Assembly (NCBI GenBank): GCA_024196135.1
Contig: JAMQCK010000036.1
Coordinates: 1-64,000 of the forward strand
DNA from: Pleurotus ostreatus/Saccharomyces cerevisiae fusant
Lineage: Eukaryota; Opisthokonta
Direction of reading: 5' to 3'
Length of the DNA: 64,000 nt
Position numbers and translations under genes: made by a program. The notes beneath the pieces were generated by a model that saw nothing but the letters and a program-made list of their open reading frames with translations, was not told where the DNA came from and did no database searches. Below are positions 59,191-64,000 of the stretch, in pieces. Every line of letters starts with the position of its first letter. Position 1 is the stretch's first letter.

Positions 59191-59878
59191 GGATGGGTGT
59201 ATGACATGGCTCCTCCTGACTTAGGTGAGGCATAACTTGTCTTGATTCCTTCTGAAGCTGCACCAATTTCTCGTAAAACCACTAGCCATGGTCTATATCT
59301 TTGCCTGTCTGTATCGCCTGTCGCGTAGGTCGTGTTTGTGATCTACTTATCCACCGTCCAAGCCTGAGTCAGCGCTGCATTCATTGTACTACCGCGCCGC
59401 CCAAATCCTGTCTATGGTATGGCGAAGCCAAGCAGATTGCTCAGATAGCCGGATATTTCTTGAAACTTTCATGTGCTGTAATCTAAGGAAAGGAATGCTC
59501 TATCAAGGCTGCAAGACGTGGAAAGCTCAAAGTCAGAGTTTGAAGTTGATGACCGTCACACTCACATGACTCTTACGGAGTCTGCCGCAACGCTCTGCCG
59601 CGACGACGCGTCTCTTGACGCCGGCTTCCATGGCTAACCCACTTCGTCTTGTATGTGTCCATATCTTCGACATGGACGTAAGAGAAGCTCTTATCCTGCG
59701 ATTCAAATGTTCAGCCTAACCTGCTCATGAACGATATGAAGTAATCACCTTGAGGACTATGCCGGTGAGACGCGTCCATGCCCGCGAAGTGGGACATCGA
59801 GCCCCAGCGGGAACCCAAGGCTCGCATCTTCCGCTCTTTCTCACTGCCTCTCTCGACTACATACTATAATCTATACTC
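59191..59878. other. Intergenic, no gene seen
   Basis: This is the 3' flank of caspase-like gene B and the promoter side of the membrane protein gene. Frames of about 60-127 codons here are not supported. Confidence 0.45.
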
Positions 59879-61375
59879 ATGGCGACCCCAACTGGGTCGC
59901 CATTTGATGCTGCCGCATCGAACCGCGGATCCGCCACCAGCGCGATACAGAGGACAAATCCGACCTCCTCGCAAGAGGAGTTCAAGGCTGCGTACCAGGA
60001 TCTCCTCAACGCTTTGCTATGGAGCAACCTGGCGAACTACACTGCCGTCGTGCTTCCCGCCTCCGCTCTTTACACGCTCGCCACGCGCGGGAGGTCTGCG
60101 CTGTCTGTCAAAGGCATCATGGACCACGCACAAATCTATGGCTATCTTCCTGGTGTGTTAAACGCGATACCTACCGTAGTAAATGCCATCTCAAGTCCTT
60201 TGTTCAGCCTATATCTCTAGCCATTATGAGCCACTCGCGCTCTTTCCCGGTACTGAGCCGGTGTCGACGGAAGACTTGCGCAAAGCATATGCACGGATAT
60301 CCGTAACTGTGAGTCTGCCTATCCTTGCGTTTTGAGGCTACAATCTCACTTGATAATTGAAGGAAGCCGGGAAGAGCTTGTTCAATCACTGGATCTGTGG
60401 ATTCGGTCTCGGCTTCCTTATTGCTATATTCGGGAGGAGGCCCGCAAGGGCGCCGACCGCAGGAAGGATAGGGGGTTGGGCCATGGAGAAGCTCGATACA
60501 ATCTCGATGAGTAAATCTGCTACGGAGTTTTGTTGGTCGGCTTCCTTTGCTCACCGCTTTCCGACAGTTTTCGACATGCCAATCTGCGGTGGTGCTATCG
60601 GCGCGCTGGTCTACTACTGCAAACGCGGTGCCGAACGAGTCACGCCTTACCGGGACCTCTCTTTGGCCGATGCAATGGAACGACTCGCAAGCGAGATCTC
60701 AGGCGTCGACTGGCCGTGGTTGCGCGACTACCTGTCGATACAGCTGTGGTCGGCCCTCAAGATTGCGACTACATCATCCCTTGCGGCGATTCCGAGTATC
60801 ACTTTCTTTCTGCCTTTCCAGTCGTCCTCGGTGATACCAAGACTCCTGACAAGGCACGCCGCCTTCTGGACCGTCGAGGGTAAGTTGAAACAAAGAGCGA
60901 AGGGATCTCCCTAACGCATCATTTGTGTAGGGCTCCTCATTGGCGTCCCTATAGTTCACAGCGCTCTGTCTCAATGTACGCGTATCCAGATTCGTGAGAA
61001 GCGCCAGCGCACTTTCGAGGGCGTACGTGTTTCTTTGTCTCGTCGACAACGAATTAATGGAATGCATACAGCCCGAGGCAAGCCTATGGAACCGGTACAT
61101 TGTGGTCGGCGCAGCCCTCAGCTGCGCTCCTCTTCCCTTCCTCGTCAAGCGCTCTCCGACCTGCCCAATCGTGCGCGACTTCGTTCGCGGCGGCAGATTT
61201 ATCAAGACGCCTCGGAATATTATCACCGGTCAGTCGTGAATCACATATATCTGACTCGAAGCTTATGCATTCATTAGTTGGGGGAACAGCGATGCTGCTC
61301 GGTGGAGGTCTTGGCTCAGTGACCTATCTCGCACGGCACTTTGAGGTCATGTTCGGAGGGTCTTCAAGCAGTTAG
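59879..61375 (+). CDS. Multi-pass membrane protein, unknown family
   Basis: I do not recognise the family. Seven exons in changing frames join cleanly. It starts MATPTGSPFDAAASNRGSAT; LLWSNLANYTAVVLPASALY is helix 1. An intron at 60153-60207 leads to SSHYEPLALFPGTEPVSTED. Then come ICGFGLGFLIAIFGRRPA, MPICGGAIGALVYYCKRGAE, a polar segment (DAMERLASEISGVDWPWLRD), SALKIATTSSLAAIPSITFF, LLIGVPIVHSALSQ, YIVVGAALSCAPLPFLV, and a Gly-rich last helix GGTAMLLGGGLGSVTYLARH ending in Ser residues, stop 61373-61375. Six or seven hydrophobic segments are plausible. No signal peptide or enzymatic motif is visible. It sits just downstream of the caspase-like pair in the same orientation, but a functional link is not shown. 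Confidence 0.68.
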
Positions 61376-61799
61376 TCACGCTGTGCACTGACGTCGGCAC
61401 GCGTTCTTTCGTGCGTCCTTGAAGTTGTCTTCGTGATGCTGAGGCGCGGAAGCCGGCTTGCTCGCGTCTATACCTCCGAGGAGCGTCGTCTGGACTGGCT
61501 TTCAAATTATGCCTTTGATTAGCCTGACGGTGATGCTGCGTATACGATACGGATGTGTGACCTCTCGATCTCTCTCGCAAAGTTCGTTCATCGCGCCTTC
61601 GATGGATGGGTCTCGCAGTCGCTATTCCCTGTTTCCGCAGCCAGAGCTGAGTGCTACTGCGACTCGCAGTCGTATTATCGCCCCTTGTGAGTCATACAAT
61701 CATCTCTTCGGTCCCGTGAGTGGGTCTATCGATGGATATACGCCATATAACCTCTTGACCTTCCTCCGTCACCATTCATCTTGGCAGACACGACCCACA
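61376..61799. other. Intergenic, no separate gene
   Basis: A frame open from 61458 runs into the GNAT gene, but the upstream part has no family likeness; it is treated as promoter and 5' UTR. Confidence 0.4.
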
Positions 61800-62763
61800 A
61801 TGGAGATCATCCTCTACGACCACGCCCAGCACGAGCACCTCCTTCCCGCCTTCGGCGAGATCCACGTCGCGTGCATGAAGCACGATAATTTGTGTGCGAC
61901 CATCCTGACGTACGACACGGCCAAGGCGACGGCGCTGTATCGCGGCTTTGCCGAGGAGAGTGTGGTACGTCGCGTCCTGCTTCAGCAGCGCTGGTTGGTG
62001 ATTGCCGATGAGGCGTCGTGGGCTGGTGATTGCCGTGAGGTCGCGGGTCGCCTAGCGTAGCACTAGCCCAGCTTCCTGTATACTCGTCTCAGCTCCGTGT
62101 ATACTCGCCTCGTCGCATGCTCACCTCTTTCGCATAGGCTGGCCGGCGCAATATGTGGTTCGCCAGGGCGCCGGTCGAAGAGGGCGGCGAGCCCGAGGTC
62201 GTGGGCTTCGTGTCGCTGGAGATGTCGCAGGCGGAGACGGGCTCGTTCAGAGGCGACGTGCAGAAGCTCATCGTGTCGCCAAGATATAGGAAGAAGTGAG
62301 TGGTTGTCTGCTGCCGCGAGGGCTTCCCGTGACGCCCGACAGGGGGGTCGCGCGAGCTCTGCTAAACAAAGTCGAAGAGCTTGCTGAAGCAGAAGGTCGA
62401 CTATCCTAGTAAGCGTCATGCCCGTGCATCCGCGAGTCACGGATAAAGCCAGCTGTAGACCCTCAGCACAGAGATTGGAAACTCAGCGGAACATGTTTAC
62501 CGTCGGCTGGGCTGGATAAGCGTACGCAGTATGGAACTTCGGCGAGGCGCAGCTCACCGGTGTTCACTAGTATGGTGTCATCCCGCGGTTCACGATCTCT
62601 CCGAGCGCTACACACGAGCTTCTGGACGAGATTTTCTTCTACAAGATGCTACCATCGCATGGGTGAGTTGACTGCTTGACTGCAGGGATTAGACGCCCTG
62701 ACGGAGATCGCTCAGAACGAACGTCAAGCTGCCGCCGGCATGAGCGAGGACGAGGCTTTCTGA
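61800..62763 (+). pseudogene. GNAT N-acetyltransferase, frame conflicts
   Basis: This is a GNAT-fold acetyltransferase, which moves an acetyl group from acetyl-CoA to an amine. It starts MEIILYDHAQHEHLLPAFGE. After an intron from 61965, MWFARAPVEEGGEPEVVGFV and DVQKLIVSPRYRKKGVARAL (the acetyl-CoA-binding loop) follow, then VEELAEAEGRL. Further coding-like segments are STEIGNSAEHVYRRLGWIS, YGVIPRFTISPSATHELLDE, IFFYKMLPSH, and ALTEIAQNERQAAAGMSEDE with AF and stop at 62761-62763. Two joins cannot be made in frame with GT-AG introns: between GRLS (62406) and TLSTE (about 62456), and between PSHG (62661) and LDALTE (about 62685). Either two single-base indels have broken the gene, the assembly has errors, or unusual splice sites are used. 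Confidence 0.6.
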
Positions 62764-63185
62764 CGAGCATTCGGTAATCCATCACCATACCTTTGTAAAC
62801 CGGACATGTGTAGCACCACGTTAGCGACCGCAGCAGAGGCCCCTCGCAGGCGTTTGGAGGTGTTTATGTGCGAATGGAGGCCGGGAAGGAATGAATTAGC
62901 CAGATTTCCGGGTAACGCATGTTCGTCAACGAGGTCGTATTTGAGCGTTTCTGCTCAAGTAGGACTGGATGTGGGGGCCACCAGTACCTGAGTGCCCCCG
63001 AGTTACGTGCGCTTGTCGTGAGATAGCCGCGCGCTTCATCGCCTGAGGCGGGGACGCCGGCCCGGCAAACGCCGAGCCCAGGAAGCAAAACCAAACCAAA
63101 CAGTGGTTATTCAACGCGAACGCAGACGACGCCGACGTCAACCTCCTTGCTCTCGACGACGACGACAGCGCAGGCGGCCCCGACG
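62764..63185. other. Upstream region of kinase gene
   Basis: No gene was recognised. It may hold the promoter, 5' UTR and possibly a short first exon of the kinase, since the frame before 63186 stays open back to about 63100. Confidence 0.4.
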
Positions 63186-64000
63186 ATGCAGGCGGCCCTC
63201 AGACAGCAGCCAGCGATGCTCTCCACATTCCAGAACCAGTCTATGGCCAATGGTCAGCCAGGTCCGAGCGTCATGCCCACCCCTCCCGTAACCGCCACCC
63301 GCAAACGCAAGCGCGCACACCAGTACACCGTCAGCTACAGCGAGGTCCAGGAGGTCGATGACAGCGGTCGCCTACGCGAGGTCATCGTCATTGACGACTC
63401 TCCGCCCCCACCAACCCTTTCCCCTGCCACGAGTGCACACACCAAGTTTTCCGCCTCCTACCAGCCCCCGGTCTACTCGGCCCCCATTAGAACACGCGCC
63501 CGCGCAGCCGCTGAGGCGCAGGCCCTCTCCTCGTCCTCTGCATCTACGGCAGCCGGTCCGGCAGTCAAGAAGCGGCGGAGAGACCCACAAGACTCGGTCG
63601 TTCGTGCCCCGCCAGCGAAGAAGCCAGCAACAGGCGCCGGGGCCGCGCAAGCACTCGCCCAGCAGGGCTCTTGGGAGACTAGAAGCGGTGCAGCATCCGA
63701 TGAGGTGAGTCGCATTGCTGGCGTCCGCGGGATACGTGTATCGATAAAATTGCCAGACGTCCAAGGGCCCCGTCCCATGCGATGACAAGGAGGGCCACTA
63801 TATCATTGTACCCGACGACATCATAGCCAACCGATGTACGTGCCATCCGGCCACCCCGGACTCGCTTCCTGACGACATTGCAGACCGTACTGTACGGCTT
63901 CTCGGACAGGGGACGTTCGGCAAAGTCGTGGAGGCAGTCGACACGCAGACCAAACAGCGTGTGGCCATCAAGATCATCCGAGCCGTGCCGAAGTACCGCG
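63186..64000 (+). CDS. LAMMER/CLK-type dual-specificity kinase, 5' part
   Basis: This is a nuclear CLK-family kinase (fungal Kns1/Lkh1 type) that phosphorylates SR-type splicing and other proteins. Only the N-terminal part is in the window. The ATG at 63186 begins MQAALRQQPAMLSTFQNQ; the long Ser/Pro/Ala-rich leader carries basic clusters ATRKRKRAHQY and AVKKRRRDPQ that look like nuclear signals. Introns follow at about 63704-63758 and 63837-63884. The kinase start matches LAMMER kinases closely: VPCDDKEGHYIIVPDDIIAN, then YRTVRLLGQGTFGKVVEAVD with the Gly loop, and VAIKIIRAVPKYR with the ATP-binding Lys. The LAMMER signature itself lies beyond the window edge, so the name rests on the N-lobe pattern. 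Confidence 0.87.

Overview
The window is nuclear DNA from a filamentous basidiomycete, most likely an Agaricomycete. The evidence is its GC-rich, closely packed genes, each cut by many GT-AG introns of about 45-60 bases (some coding exons are under 20 bases), and families typical of mushroom-forming fungi: a PriA/CPL1-like secreted protein, a secreted bicupin oxalate decarboxylase, F-box-like and MYND proteins, and fungal-rhodopsin-type membrane proteins. A wood- or litter-decay lifestyle is an inference from the oxalate decarboxylase only. Gene models below were joined by hand across frames using splice signals and protein family knowledge; exon ends are predictions.

Left part (1-21.7 kb): a diverged tandem repeat at the edge, a DM9-repeat protein, a Rieske/FAD reductase of the AIF-like family, an Aro8-type aminotransferase, an oxalate decarboxylase whose 5' coding region carries a 496-bp inverted-repeat element, a TcdA-like tRNA t6A dehydratase, a PriA-like cysteine-rich secreted protein, a seven-helix fungal-rhodopsin-type protein, and two tandem alpha/beta hydrolase paralogs with good TATA boxes.

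Middle part (21.8-46.5 kb): mostly housekeeping genes. These are GRC3 and TSR2 (divergent, both ribosome biogenesis), a 6-phosphofructo-2-kinase/fructose-2,6-bisphosphatase, a MYND protein, a two-dehydrogenase Fox2-type peroxisomal enzyme that ends in AKL and lacks the hydratase-2 domain, an unknown basic protein, GET4, SEN15, LCB2, ARV1 and an Srs2/UvrD-type helicase. SEN15 and ARV1 are split into such short exons that no single frame shows them.

Right part (46.5-64 kb): more accessory in character. A second fungal-rhodopsin-type gene shares intron positions and two promoter blocks with the copy 31 kb away. Next come a small lectin-like gene and about 2.7 kb with no recognisable gene. An F-box-like gene follows, then two tandem genes with a duplicated N-terminal beta domain and a C-terminal caspase-like domain that keeps the Cys region but not the His motif. 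The second caspase-like gene arose by a roughly 2.9-kb segmental duplication that also carried a fragment of the F-box gene. Then come a multi-pass membrane protein of unknown function, a GNAT gene with two frame conflicts, and the 5' half of a LAMMER (CLK-type) kinase cut by the window edge.

The most interesting points are the mobile element that appears to be tolerated as a new intron in the oxalate decarboxylase gene, and the duplicated caspase-like locus.
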